From assembly GCA_011524615.1 (NCBI GenBank), contig WTJZ01000163.1, positions 1-13,015 of the forward strand: DNA of 13,015 bases, read 5' to 3'. The translations under genes were made by a program, and so were the position numbers. Below are positions 6,252 to 13,015 of the stretch, piece after piece. The DNA comes from Akkermansiaceae bacterium. GTDB taxonomy: Bacteria > Verrucomicrobiota > Verrucomicrobiia > Verrucomicrobiales > Akkermansiaceae. How positions within the stretch are numbered: the first letter of the stretch is position 1; each line of letters begins with the position of its first letter. Below the pieces are notes generated by a model, which ran no database searches, was not told where the DNA came from, and worked only from the letters and a program-made list of their open reading frames with translations.

Positions 6252-9200
6252 TTATGCTTCGCGTCCGCAGCAAGATTTGAATTTCTTACCACTACCGCAA
6301 GCGCAGGGTTCATTACGCCCGACCTTGATCGTTGGACGACGCTTAGGAAGGTTGATCTTGATCTTACTCTCATCACGAGCGCCCATTTGGCCGCTGTTCT
6401 CTAGATTAGAACTCGTACCAGTAGACGTACCTCCGACACGATGAGCCGCAGAGTTATCTTCTACTCCCGCTTCATTAGAGCGTGAGAGCTGCATCGGCAG
6501 GTTATTCAAGAAGCTCTGGTAGTTCTCATTAGAGCTCAGACGGAAGAAGTTAAAGAGTGCTCCCTCTTTAATATTATCCATCAAGGTGACAAAGAGATCA
6601 TAAGCCTCAGTCTTATACTCAACAAGTGGGTCCTTTTGACCATGCTGACGGAGATGCACGCCTTGACGCACTCCATCCATATTATAGAGGTGCTCCTGCC
6701 AAAGCTTATCTACAGCTGAGAGGATCTTGTGGCGCTCGAGAGCATCGACAAAGTTAGGGTCCTCTTGCTCAATCTTAAGATTGTAGATCTCTTTCACTCT
6801 GGAGACGAGGAACTCAGAGATCTCCTCTTCTGATTTCTCTTCGAACTTAACTTCCTCTTCATCAAGACCGATTGGGAAGTGAAGGCTTACCCAGCCGTAG
6901 AGCTCCTTATAATCAGGCACGCCTCCATCACGCTCATTAACGAAGTGGTTAACCTTCATCGGGATCACCTCTTCGATGATATCATAGATTAATTCACGTG
7001 GATCGTCAGACTTCAGTACGTCATTACGGTATCCGTAGACCACCTCACGCTGCTGGTTCATCACGTCATCGAAGTCTAGTACATACTTACGCTGACGATA
7101 ATGCACTTGCTCCACACGCTTCTGAGCAGTCTCTACTGAACGGTTAAGCATGCCGTGTTCGAGAGCCTCTCCATCTTCCATCCCGAAGCGCTCCATCAAT
7201 GCCGTCATACGATCCGCAGCAGCAAAGTTACGCATGAGGTCATCCTCAAAGGAGAGGAAGAACTGCGTCTTACCTGGGTCACCCTGACGTGCACAACGAC
7301 CACGTAACTGTCGGTCGATTCGACGTGATGTATGACGCTCCGTACCGATCACGAAGAGACCACCGAGTTCATTCACGCCATCCTCAAGCTTAATGTCAGT
7401 TCCCCGACCAGCCATGTTCGTCGCAACCGTGATCGCTCCTTTGAGACCCGCATTCTGTACGATCTCGGCCTCTTGACGGTGATACTTGGCATTCAGGATC
7501 TGGTGTGGGAGCTTCGCTCTCTTGAGCATACGACCTAGTGTTTCAGACGCCTCAACCGACGCCGTACCGATCAGTACCGGCTGCCCAGCTTGGTGCGCCT
7601 CCGTTACCTTAGCGACAACCGCGTTAAACTTCTCACGACGGGTCTTAAAGACCTGGTCATTCTCATCCACACGTTGGTTAGGTCTATTTGTAGGAATCGG
7701 TAATACGTCGAGGCGATAAATGTCGTGGAACTCTGCGGCATCCGTTTCTGCGGTACCCGTCATACCTGCGAGCTTCTCATAGAGTCGGAAGTAGTTCTGG
7801 ATAGTAATTGTAGCGTACGTTTGAGTCTCCTCCTCGATCGCACAACCTTCCTTCGCTTCTACCGCTTGGTGCAGACCGTCAGACCAACGGCGTCCAGCCA
7901 TTTCACGACCAGTATTCTCATCGACGATAATGACCTTATTCTCTTTGACCACGTACTCTACATCCTTCTCGTAGAGACAGTATGCTTTCAGTAGTTGAGT
8001 GATAGAGTGGATCTTCTCCCCCTGAGAGTCGAGACGCTTTTGAAGAGCCTCTTTAGCGGCTGCCTTTTGCTCCTCATCGAGCTCTAGGTTTGCATCTACC
8101 TCACCGTAAGCGGTCGCGAGGTCAGGAAGGACGAATGCCTCTGGATCGTCTGGAGAGAGGTAGTTACGTCCCTTCTCCATGAGGTCCGCCTCATGAGCCT
8201 TCTCATCTACGGTGAAGAGGAGTTCTTCCTTGATCGCGAAGAGTTCCTTCTTCTGCGTATCCTCATACATCGCGAGCTCAGACTTCTCGAGCGCACGACG
8301 TAGTTCAGGATCTTCCATCATACGCATGAGTTGGCGATTACGAGGTTGACCGAGCTTAAGCTTGAATAGGGTACGACCAGCATGCTCTAGATCACCCGCC
8401 TCGATCGCCTTCTTCGCTTCATCTGCGAGATTATTACAGAGGACGTTCTGCTTCTTAACGAGCTGCTCGATGATACCCTTGTACTTATCATACTGCTGAG
8501 TATTGTTCACCATTGATGGGCCAGAGATGATGAGAGGCGTACGAGCCTCATCGATCAAGATCGAGTCAACCTCGTCAATAATAGAGAAGTAATGCCCTCG
8601 CTGTACCTGGCCTGAAGCATCTGATGCCATTCCGTTATCACGGAGGTAATCAAAGCCGAACTCACTGTTCGTTCCATAAGTGATATCCGCCATGTACTGC
8701 GCCTTTCTCTGAGGCGGAGCCATTTGGTTCTGGAGAATACCGATCGTTAATCCGAGATAGCGGAAGAGATTCCCCATCCACTCTGCATCACGACGCGCAA
8801 GGTAGTCGTTCACTGTGATAACGTGCACTCCCATTCCCGTCAGAGCATTGAGGAAAACTGGGAGTGTTCCCACGAGAGTCTTACCCTCACCCGTCTGCAT
8901 CTCAGCAATCAGACCTCTGTGAAGACAAACCGCACCAATCAGCTGTACATCATAGTGGATCATGTTCCATGTCACTTGCTGATCACATACTGTGAACTCT
9001 CTACCGCAGAGACGACGCGCACCATTCTTAACAACCGCATATGCCTCAGGGAGAATTTGATCGAGATACTTAGCACGACGCTCCGAGAAACTCTCTTCCG
9101 CCTCACTGAAGAGTTCGCGTGCAGTGTTGATCGACTCTGGAGTCGCCTCTACCGTGAACGCGAGCTCGGAGACTTCATCCTTGAGAGAGACAAAGCGCTC

Positions 9201-9452
9201 ATTGAGCATCCCAGCTACCTCAGCAAGTTGCGCCTCCTCCATATTCTCGAGCTGACGCTTAGTCGGGAGAGTGATAGGCAGGTAGCGGTGTAAGTGAGTT
9301 TGCCACTGACGCGTGAGCTCGACTAACTTCTCCTCAGGCTCGTTCTGCAGAGCCTCCTCGATCTCGTTAATTTTCGCGACGATCGGACGAATGCGCTTAA
9401 TTTCACGCTGATTCTTATTTCCGACGATTTTCTGTAAGACCCACTTGATCAT
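6252..9452 (-). CDS. secA: Preprotein translocase ATPase SecA
   Basis: Motor ATPase that pushes unfolded preproteins through SecYEG. It is 1066 residues, about 165 longer than the 901-residue E. coli protein. Visible: Walker A MQTGEGKT (185-192), VNDYLARRD (214-222), TNSEFGFDYLRDN (261-273), Walker B DEVD (293-296), VEAKEG (531-536), TATNMAGRGTDI-type motif VATNMAGRGTDI (676-687), QLRGRCARQGDPG (715-727), and the scaffold/two-helix-finger region LWQEHLYNMDGVRQGVHLRQ (917-936). An extra segment of roughly 75-100 residues (about 330-415) sits inside the preprotein cross-linking domain. Bacteroidetes SecA has a similar extension, to my memory. A low-complexity Ser/Asn/Gly linker (988-1028) leads to the zinc tail with C1050, C1052, C1061 and C1062, the SecB/ribosome-binding element. 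The start is ATG 9452 with a weak AGAAGA eight bases ahead. A possible signal-peptide leader frame lies just upstream. Confidence 0.98.
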   Translation of the reverse strand: MIKWVLQKIVGNKNQREIKRIRPIVAKINEIEEALQNEPEEKLVELTRQWQTHLHRYLPITLPTKRQLENMEEAQLAEVAGMLNERFVSLKDEVSELAFTVEATPESINTARELFSEAEESFSERRAKYLDQILPEAYAVVKNGARRLCGREFTVCDQQVTWNMIHYDVQLIGAVCLHRGLIAEMQTGEGKTLVGTLPVFLNALTGMGVHVITVNDYLARRDAEWMGNLFRYLGLTIGILQNQMAPPQRKAQYMADITYGTNSEFGFDYLRDNGMASDASGQVQRGHYFSIIDEVDSILIDEARTPLIISGPSMVNNTQQYDKYKGIIEQLVKKQNVLCNNLADEAKKAIEAGDLEHAGRTLFKLKLGQPRNRQLMRMMEDPELRRALEKSELAMYEDTQKKELFAIKEELLFTVDEKAHEADLMEKGRNYLSPDDPEAFVLPDLATAYGEVDANLELDEEQKAAAKEALQKRLDSQGEKIHSITQLLKAYCLYEKDVEYVVKENKVIIVDENTGREMAGRRWSDGLHQAVEAKEGCAIEEETQTYATITIQNYFRLYEKLAGMTGTAETDAAEFHDIYRLDVLPIPTNRPNQRVDENDQVFKTRREKFNAVVAKVTEAHQAGQPVLIGTASVEASETLGRMLKRAKLPHQILNAKYHRQEAEIVQNAGLKGAITVATNMAGRGTDIKLEDGVNELGGLFVIGTERHTSRRIDRQLRGRCARQGDPGKTQFFLSFEDDLMRNFAAADRMTALMERFGMEDGEALEHGMLNRSVETAQKRVEQVHYRQRKYVLDFDDVMNQQREVVYGYRNDVLKSDDPRELIYDIIEEVIPMKVNHFVNERDGGVPDYKELYGWVSLHFPIGLDEEEVKFEEKSEEEISEFLVSRVKEIYNLKIEQEDPNFVDALERHKILSAVDKLWQEHLYNMDGVRQGVHLRQHGQKDPLVEYKTEAYDLFVTLMDNIKEGALFNFFRLSSNENYQSFLNNLPMQLSRSNEAGVEDNSAAHRVGGTSTGTSSNLENSGQMGARDESKIKINLPKRRPTIKVGRNEPCACGSGKKFKSCCGREA

Positions 9453-9489
9453 GTTTTCTATCTTCTTTTGTAAAAATGTTTGGCTGAGG

Positions 9490-9615
9490 CTAAGCGAAAT
9501 GGCTCATAGTTCTTGTCTTCGCATCACCAAGATGAACTATTTTCGTTAGATCACCTTGTCCTGACATGGATACTAGTAAGAGAAAAGGAAAAAGTAGTGT
9601 AATACGTCCCCTCAT
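9490..9615 (-). CDS. Candidate 41-residue leader peptide with signal-like sequence upstream of secA
   Basis: An open frame from ATG 9615 to TAG 9490 lies in the untranslated region of secA, same strand, ending 37 bases before the secA start. The peptide begins MRGR, then has a hydrophobic core (ITLLFPFLLLVSM, 5-17), a polar turn (SGQG, 18-21) and a short hydrophilic tail ending MSHFA. This is the layout of an export signal. In E. coli (SecM) and Vibrio (VemP), secreted leader peptides upstream of secA or secDF stall the ribosome and report secretion capacity. No recognised arrest motif (FxxxxWIxxxxGIRAGP, RAPP) is present, so a stall is not shown. A GAGGAG (9635-9630) lies 14 bases upstream of its ATG. 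The purine-rich plus strand at 9576-9597 automatically gives Leu/Phe codons on the minus strand, so chance remains possible. Confidence 0.4.
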   Translation of the reverse strand: MRGRITLLFPFLLLVSMSGQGDLTKIVHLGDAKTRTMSHFA

Positions 9616-9676
9616 GCCCCCGTCATCCGCTCCTCAATTCACACACATTCCACATAAAGATGACTATTTCTTGATT

Positions 9677-9705
9677 TTTATCCACCTTTTAGCTTATTGA
9701 GGCAA
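9677..9705 (-). promoter_or_regulatory. Putative secA promoter
   Basis: Reading on the minus strand, TTGCCT (9705-9700) is followed after 17 bases by GATAAA (9682-9677), four matches of six in each box. Initiation would be near 9670, giving a leader of about 55 bases before the candidate leader peptide and about 218 bases before secA. It overlaps the space in which the divergent thioredoxin-gene promoter must lie. Confidence 0.3.
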
Positions 9706-9712
9706 TATCACG

Positions 9713-10345
9713 ATGAAAGTTTATCTAATCTCTCTCTTGTTCACCCTTGCTACTCACGCCGAATTTCGTACCTGGACGAATGATAAGGGTCAGACTATCG
9801 AAGCAGAATACCTGCGCATGAAGGGAGAGGAGCATGTCAGCCTCCGCCTCAAGCGTAACCTCTCCGTCACGCAAGTCCCTCTGTCATCCCTCTCTGAGGA
9901 AGACCAATCTTACCTGAAGGAACTAGCAGCATCTGCCGCCGCGGAGGAACTCCTCGCTAGCTATCCCTCTGCGAATGGGAAGTTCACCGAAGATGCAGAG
10001 GAAGCCGCCCAAGCACAAAAGGCTACTCAACGCCCCCTCTTCATGGTCTTCACTGGTTCTGATTGGTGCCCTCCCTGCAAGGCCCTCGAGAGCAATATCC
10101 TCTCCTCCTCCGCGTTTAAAAAATTTGCCGAAAAGAAGCTCATCCTCCTCAAGCTAGACTACCCCAATGGTAAGCAGTCTCGCGCCATCGCGTCTCAAAA
10201 CGCAGAACTCAAAAGCCAATACGGCATCTCTAGCTTCCCAACCGTGATCATCCAAGGACACAACGGGAAAGAAATCGCTAGAAAGTCAGGGTTCAGCTCT
10301 TCCAGCCCAAAGGAATATATCGAGCAACTAGAGAAAAAGTTGTAA
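9713..10345 (+). CDS. Secreted SHD1-thioredoxin fusion protein
   Basis: A 210-residue exported protein with two modules. Residues 1-16 are a signal peptide (MKVYLISLLFTLATHA, cleavage before EFRTW). Residues about 17-70 match the SHD1 (SLA1 homology 1-like) pattern common in Planctomycetes and Verrucomicrobia: RTWTNDKGQTIEAEYL, then SLRLKRNLSVTQVPLSSLSE. After an alanine-rich helix comes a thioredoxin fold (about 92-210) with the redox site DWCPPC (C119, C122) and the cis-proline in SFPTVI (P176). WCPPC is seen in periplasmic thiol-disulfide proteins of the thioredoxin_7/DsbD-tail type. It probably reduces or isomerises disulfides outside the cytoplasm; the SHD1 part may bind a partner or surface. 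Start: ATG 9713 with GAGG ten bases upstream. A secreted DUF4139 gene follows after 75 bases, so the two may be co-expressed. Confidence 0.9.
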   Translation: MKVYLISLLFTLATHAEFRTWTNDKGQTIEAEYLRMKGEEHVSLRLKRNLSVTQVPLSSLSEEDQSYLKELAASAAAEELLASYPSANGKFTEDAEEAAQAQKATQRPLFMVFTGSDWCPPCKALESNILSSSAFKKFAEKKLILLKLDYPNGKQSRAIASQNAELKSQYGISSFPTVIIQGHNGKEIARKSGFSSSSPKEYIEQLEKKL

Positions 10346-10380
10346 CCAAAGAACCAACAAAAACCAATTACAAAAATAAT

Positions 10381-10418
10381 AATTGCATTATTCGATCTAA
10401 AAGGTTGAATAAGCAATT
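10381..10418 (+). promoter_or_regulatory. Hairpin ending two bases before the DUF4139 start codon
   Basis: The left arm AATTGC-A-TTATTC (10381-10393, A10387 bulged) pairs with GAATAAGCAATT (10407-10418), 12 base pairs in total. The 13-base loop holds AAAAGG, the only Shine-Dalgarno-like element ahead of ATG 10421. It could modulate translation, or thermally open. It is AT-rich and not followed by a T run, so it is not a typical terminator. Confidence 0.4.
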
Positions 10419-10420
10419 AA

Positions 10421-11866
10421 ATGACAAAACCCTTATTACTCCTATCCCTCAGCTCAGCTGTTGCAGCTCCTTCGCTGACGATTTACAATCAAGACTTCGC
10501 CGTCGTCAGGCAAGAAGTCCCGATGAATCTCAAGCCAGGGATCAATCAAGTCTCCTTCGATCAAGTAACGGCCCAGCTCGAACCTGATTCGGTCGTACTG
10601 CGTGACCCGAGCGGCAAACTGGACTTCCAGATCTTAGAGCAAGGCTATCGTAATGACCCAGTCAGTATTGGACTCATGCTAGACCACTTCGAGGGCAAGC
10701 AAATCAGCTTTCTCGTAGATGAGGAGGACGGCAAACGAATCGAAAAGATCGGAACCATTATCCGTAGCGGGAATCATCATCAGCAACATAGCTACAGATA
10801 TTCCGACTCCAGTACGAACTACGGCAATGCGATCATCGAGGTCGACGGCAAGCTCCAATTCGGCCTCCCTGGCGAGCCTCTATTCCCCGCGCTCGGAGAG
10901 GACTCGATTCTCCGACCGACTCTTAACTGGACTCTCGACGCGAAGTGGAGCTCAGGCACCGCAGAGCTCTCGTATCTCTCCAGTGGATTCTCATGGAAGG
11001 CTGACTATAATCTGGTCGTCACAGCGGACACCTCAGATGATGCCTCTCTCAACGGGTGGGTCACCTTATCTAACAACAGTGGCACCCGCTTCGACGAAGC
11101 CTCCATCAGCCTGCTCGCTGGAGATGTGAATAAGATCAAACCAAATGCGAGAACATATTATGAATCAAGCAGTATAGACCCTTTTGCTCCCGCTACGAGG
11201 AGAGAAAAAACTGTTACGCAAAAAGAACTGGGCTCCTATCACCTCTATAACATCGCTCGTCCTGTATCACTCAGAGATAACGAGACTAAGCAGGTGCAAT
11301 TCACAGAGTCTAATAAAGTAAAGGCGACAAAATCATACCTCTATGCCCCACTCCGAGGAAAGGGCTCAGGCGCCAGTCCCAACACTACGAATGCTAAGAA
11401 AGACGGCTTCTCAAAGGATGTGCAGATCTACTGGGCTCTCGATAACACGGAGGACAATGGACTCGGCATCCCCCTCCCAGCGGGTAAGATCAGGCTCTAT
11501 CAAAGTGAGGATAACAAACTCGAATTCCTTGGGGAAAACACCATCGATCATACTCCACAGAAGGAGACCATCGAGTTCTACACGGGGAATGCCTTTGACC
11601 TAGTCGGTGAGCGCCGCATCGTCAACTTTGAGCATAACCGTACTGATGAATACATGCTAGAAACGATCGAGGTGAAGCTCCGCAACCGCTCCAAGGAAAC
11701 CGTCACGATCGACACCCACGAACCCATGTGGCGCTGGAGCCAGTGGAACATAGTGAAGAGCTCTGAAGATTACCAAAAGCTAGACCACACCACCCTCCAG
11801 TTCCGCTCTAAGTTAGACCCCGACGAGGAAGAGGTCATCACCTTCACCGTTCGATACGACTATTAG
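10421..11866 (+). CDS. Secreted DUF4139 domain protein
   Basis: A 481-residue exported protein of unknown function. Residues 1-16 form a signal peptide (MTKPLLLLSLSSAVAA). Residues 17-150 form the N-terminal part beginning LTIYNQDFAVVRQEVP (19-34), which fits the typical opening of this family. The DUF4139 core starts about 165 with LNWTLDA and contains AELSYLSSGFSWKADY (181-196), LNGWVTLSNNSG (210-221) and ISLLAGDVN (229-237). The family is mainly beta-sheet and related in architecture to mucoidy-inhibitor A-like proteins. The C-terminal part (about 340-481) carries IPLPAGKIRLYQ and a final strand pair ending in VITFTVRYDY. There are no membrane helices after the signal and no visible catalytic triad. 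It may be an outer-surface or periplasmic adhesin or structural protein, but that is a guess. No Shine-Dalgarno is well placed; see the hairpin just upstream. It lies behind the secreted thioredoxin-like gene. Confidence 0.85.
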   Translation: MTKPLLLLSLSSAVAAPSLTIYNQDFAVVRQEVPMNLKPGINQVSFDQVTAQLEPDSVVLRDPSGKLDFQILEQGYRNDPVSIGLMLDHFEGKQISFLVDEEDGKRIEKIGTIIRSGNHHQQHSYRYSDSSTNYGNAIIEVDGKLQFGLPGEPLFPALGEDSILRPTLNWTLDAKWSSGTAELSYLSSGFSWKADYNLVVTADTSDDASLNGWVTLSNNSGTRFDEASISLLAGDVNKIKPNARTYYESSSIDPFAPATRREKTVTQKELGSYHLYNIARPVSLRDNETKQVQFTESNKVKATKSYLYAPLRGKGSGASPNTTNAKKDGFSKDVQIYWALDNTEDNGLGIPLPAGKIRLYQSEDNKLEFLGENTIDHTPQKETIEFYTGNAFDLVGERRIVNFEHNRTDEYMLETIEVKLRNRSKETVTIDTHEPMWRWSQWNIVKSSEDYQKLDHTTLQFRSKLDPDEEEVITFTVRYDY

Positions 11867-12053
11867 TGCCTCATCTCAGGCAGTGCTTATCACATCCTCC
11901 CCCCCTCACTTACCGCGCCTTTAGTCTTTTGTCTTCGCACGCCTGCGCCTGTCAGTAGAAATGAGATTCATCATTGAATTTGATTCATTCCCATTTCCCT
12001 CTTGCAAAGTTGATCTGCCTCGCGCATGGCTAGGAGCCATATAATTCACAACC
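11867..12053. other. Intergenic region between DUF4139 gene and asd
   Basis: It contains a weak 5-base-pair hairpin directly after the DUF4139 stop (TGCCT 11867-11871, AGGCA 11878-11882, no T run) and a pyrimidine-rich tract. GATTCAT is repeated directly at 11965-11971 and 11982-11988, 17 bases apart. A 6-base-pair hairpin ATGGCT-AGG-AGCCAT lies at 12026-12040, with AGGAG in its loop and right arm. I see no gene in it on either strand. Confidence 0.6.
12040..12045 (+). promoter_or_regulatory. -10 box close to the asd start
   Basis: A perfect TATAAT ends eight bases before the asd ATG at 12054, so initiation would fall at about 12052-12054 and give a nearly leaderless mRNA. No recognisable -35 box occurs at 16-18 bases upstream, which lowers confidence. 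The AGGAG at 12032-12036 is 17 bases from the ATG, too far for an ordinary ribosome binding site. Confidence 0.4.
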
Positions 12054-13015
12054 ATGAGTTTACCACACATCGCAATCGTCGGCGCTACTGGCGCAGTAGG
12101 AATCGAGATGCTCAACTGTCTGGAAGAACGTAACTTCCAGTGTGCATCCCTCACACTCTTAGCTTCAGCTCGCTCTGCAGGCAAGACCCTCACATTCCGC
12201 GGCGAAGAGATCACGGTTAAGGAACTCACACATGAAGCCTTCGAAGGCATCGACATCGCGCTTTTCTCTGCAGGCGGTGGCATCTCAAAGGAGTTCGCTC
12301 CATCTGCGGCTAAGGCTGGAGCAACCGTTATTGATAACTCATCTGCGTTCCGTATGGATGAGGGTGTCCCTCTCGTCGTTCCAGAGATCAACCCTGAGGC
12401 CGCTAAGGATGCACCTAAGGGCATCATCGCTAACCCTAACTGCACGACGATCATCTCTCTCATGGGACTCTTCCCACTTCATAAGAAGTTCGGCCTCAAG
12501 AGCATCATCGCCTCCTCATACCAAGCGGTATCAGGGAGTGGCGCTGCTGGTATCGCCGAGCTCGAAGAGCAGTGCAAGGCTCTCACCAATGGGGAAGAAA
12601 TCAAATCAGAGGTCTATCCTAAGCAAATCGCCTTTAACGTCATCCCACACGTAGACACCTTCCAAGAAGGTGGATACACCAAAGAAGAGTGGAAGATGCT
12701 CAATGAAGGACGTAAGATTCTCGGTCTCCCAGACCTCAACGTCACCTGTACATGTGTCCGTGTTCCTGTATACCGCTCACACTCTGTTAGCATCACGGCT
12801 CAGTTCGAGAAGCCAATTACCGTGGAAGACGCTAAGGCAGCCTTCACAGACGAGTTCAAAGGGATCCAACTCTGTGATGATCCAGAGACCGCTCTCTATC
12901 CAACTCCACTCGACACTACCCTCAAAGACGACTGTCTCGTAGGCCGTATCCGTAAGGACATGGTCATCGATAACGCTCTCGCTCTCTGGGTCGTTGGTGA
13001 CCAGGTGAAGAAAGG
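12054..13015 (+). CDS. asd: Aspartate-semialdehyde dehydrogenase, 3' end outside window
   Basis: Cytoplasmic NADPH-dependent enzyme that reduces aspartyl phosphate to aspartate semialdehyde, the branch point to lysine/diaminopimelate, threonine and methionine. The frame is open from ATG 12054 to the right edge (320 codons). Only about 10-25 residues are expected to be missing, by usual length. Visible: NADP-binding loop IVGATGAVG (8-16), SAGGGIS (72-78), IDNSSAFRMD (93-102), the active-site cysteine in NPNCTT (C130), SYQAVSGSG (155-163) with the substrate-binding Gln157, and VRVPVYRSHS (235-244) with the proton-relay His243. The conserved C-terminal DNALALWVVG (306-315) is also present. The sequence follows the bacterial non-archaeal asd type. 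No neighbouring aspartate-pathway gene is seen in the window. The DUF4139 gene upstream is separated by 187 bases, so asd likely has its own promoter. Confidence 0.96.
   Translation, partial: MSLPHIAIVGATGAVGIEMLNCLEERNFQCASLTLLASARSAGKTLTFRGEEITVKELTHEAFEGIDIALFSAGGGISKEFAPSAAKAGATVIDNSSAFRMDEGVPLVVPEINPEAAKDAPKGIIANPNCTTIISLMGLFPLHKKFGLKSIIASSYQAVSGSGAAGIAELEEQCKALTNGEEIKSEVYPKQIAFNVIPHVDTFQEGGYTKEEWKMLNEGRKILGLPDLNVTCTCVRVPVYRSHSVSITAQFEKPITVEDAKAAFTDEFKGIQLCDDPETALYPTPLDTTLKDDCLVGRIRKDMVIDNALALWVVGDQVKK

Noticed and set aside
8823..9293. 156-codon plus-strand open frame opposite secA
   Set aside because: It lies fully within secA on the other strand, its product has no recognisable domain, and it follows from the codon use of secA.
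10719..11129. 136-codon frame inside the DUF4139 gene in another frame
   Set aside because: Ser/Arg/Thr-rich composition typical of a shifted reading of a real gene.
11864..11885. Terminator directly after the DUF4139 gene
   Set aside because: The stem is only five base pairs and no T run follows.
11921..12463. 180-codon minus-strand frame across the asd upstream region
   Set aside because: Most of it is antisense to the strongly supported asd gene, and the product is unlike any family I know.

Overview
The window is about 13 kb of ordinary-looking bacterial chromosome of moderate GC content with tightly packed genes. I see no tRNA, rRNA, CRISPR, transposase or phage gene. The best guess for the source is a member of the Verrucomicrobiota or a close PVC-group relative. 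This is inferred from a secreted SHD1-thioredoxin fusion, a secreted DUF4139 protein, a 1066-residue SecA with a large insertion in its preprotein-binding region and a Cys-Cys zinc tail, and generally weak Shine-Dalgarno signals. The genus cannot be read from the sequence.

Layout, left to right. A minus-strand cluster covers 1-3209: mtnP (methylthioadenosine phosphorylase), then a secreted NodB-type polysaccharide deacetylase, then a ClpX/HslU-like AAA+ unfoldase that runs off the left edge. The first two are separated by one base, and the third follows after 34 bases. A short AT-rich divergent region (3210-3375) separates this cluster from a plus-strand group (3376-5195): an ECF sigma factor, an 82-residue protein overlapping it by ATGA, and a short MscS-like membrane protein. 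The MscS gene ends tail-to-tail with a minus-strand DUF3820 gene. The DUF3820 gene is divergent from a plus-strand GNAT acetyltransferase gene. A strong bidirectional terminator at 6168-6200 separates the acetyltransferase from minus-strand secA (6252-9452).

Upstream of secA lies a 41-codon open frame with a signal-peptide-like sequence that ends 37 bases before secA. It is a candidate secretion-monitor leader peptide. On the plus strand follow two secreted proteins, the SHD1-thioredoxin protein (9713-10345) and the DUF4139 protein (10421-11866), and finally asd (aspartate-semialdehyde dehydrogenase), cut by the right edge.

Functional links. The sigma factor, small protein and MscS-like channel form a plausible envelope-stress signalling unit, resembling the gene content of the Pseudomonas sigX/cfrX/cmpX locus. 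secA and its leader concern protein export, and four genes encode exported or membrane proteins that would depend on it. mtnP and asd both belong to sulfur and aspartate-family amino-acid metabolism but are not adjacent. The most promising unusual items are the secA leader, the AAA+ protein without a zinc domain and with a methionine-rich substitute for the ClpX RKH loop, and the sigma-small protein-channel module.
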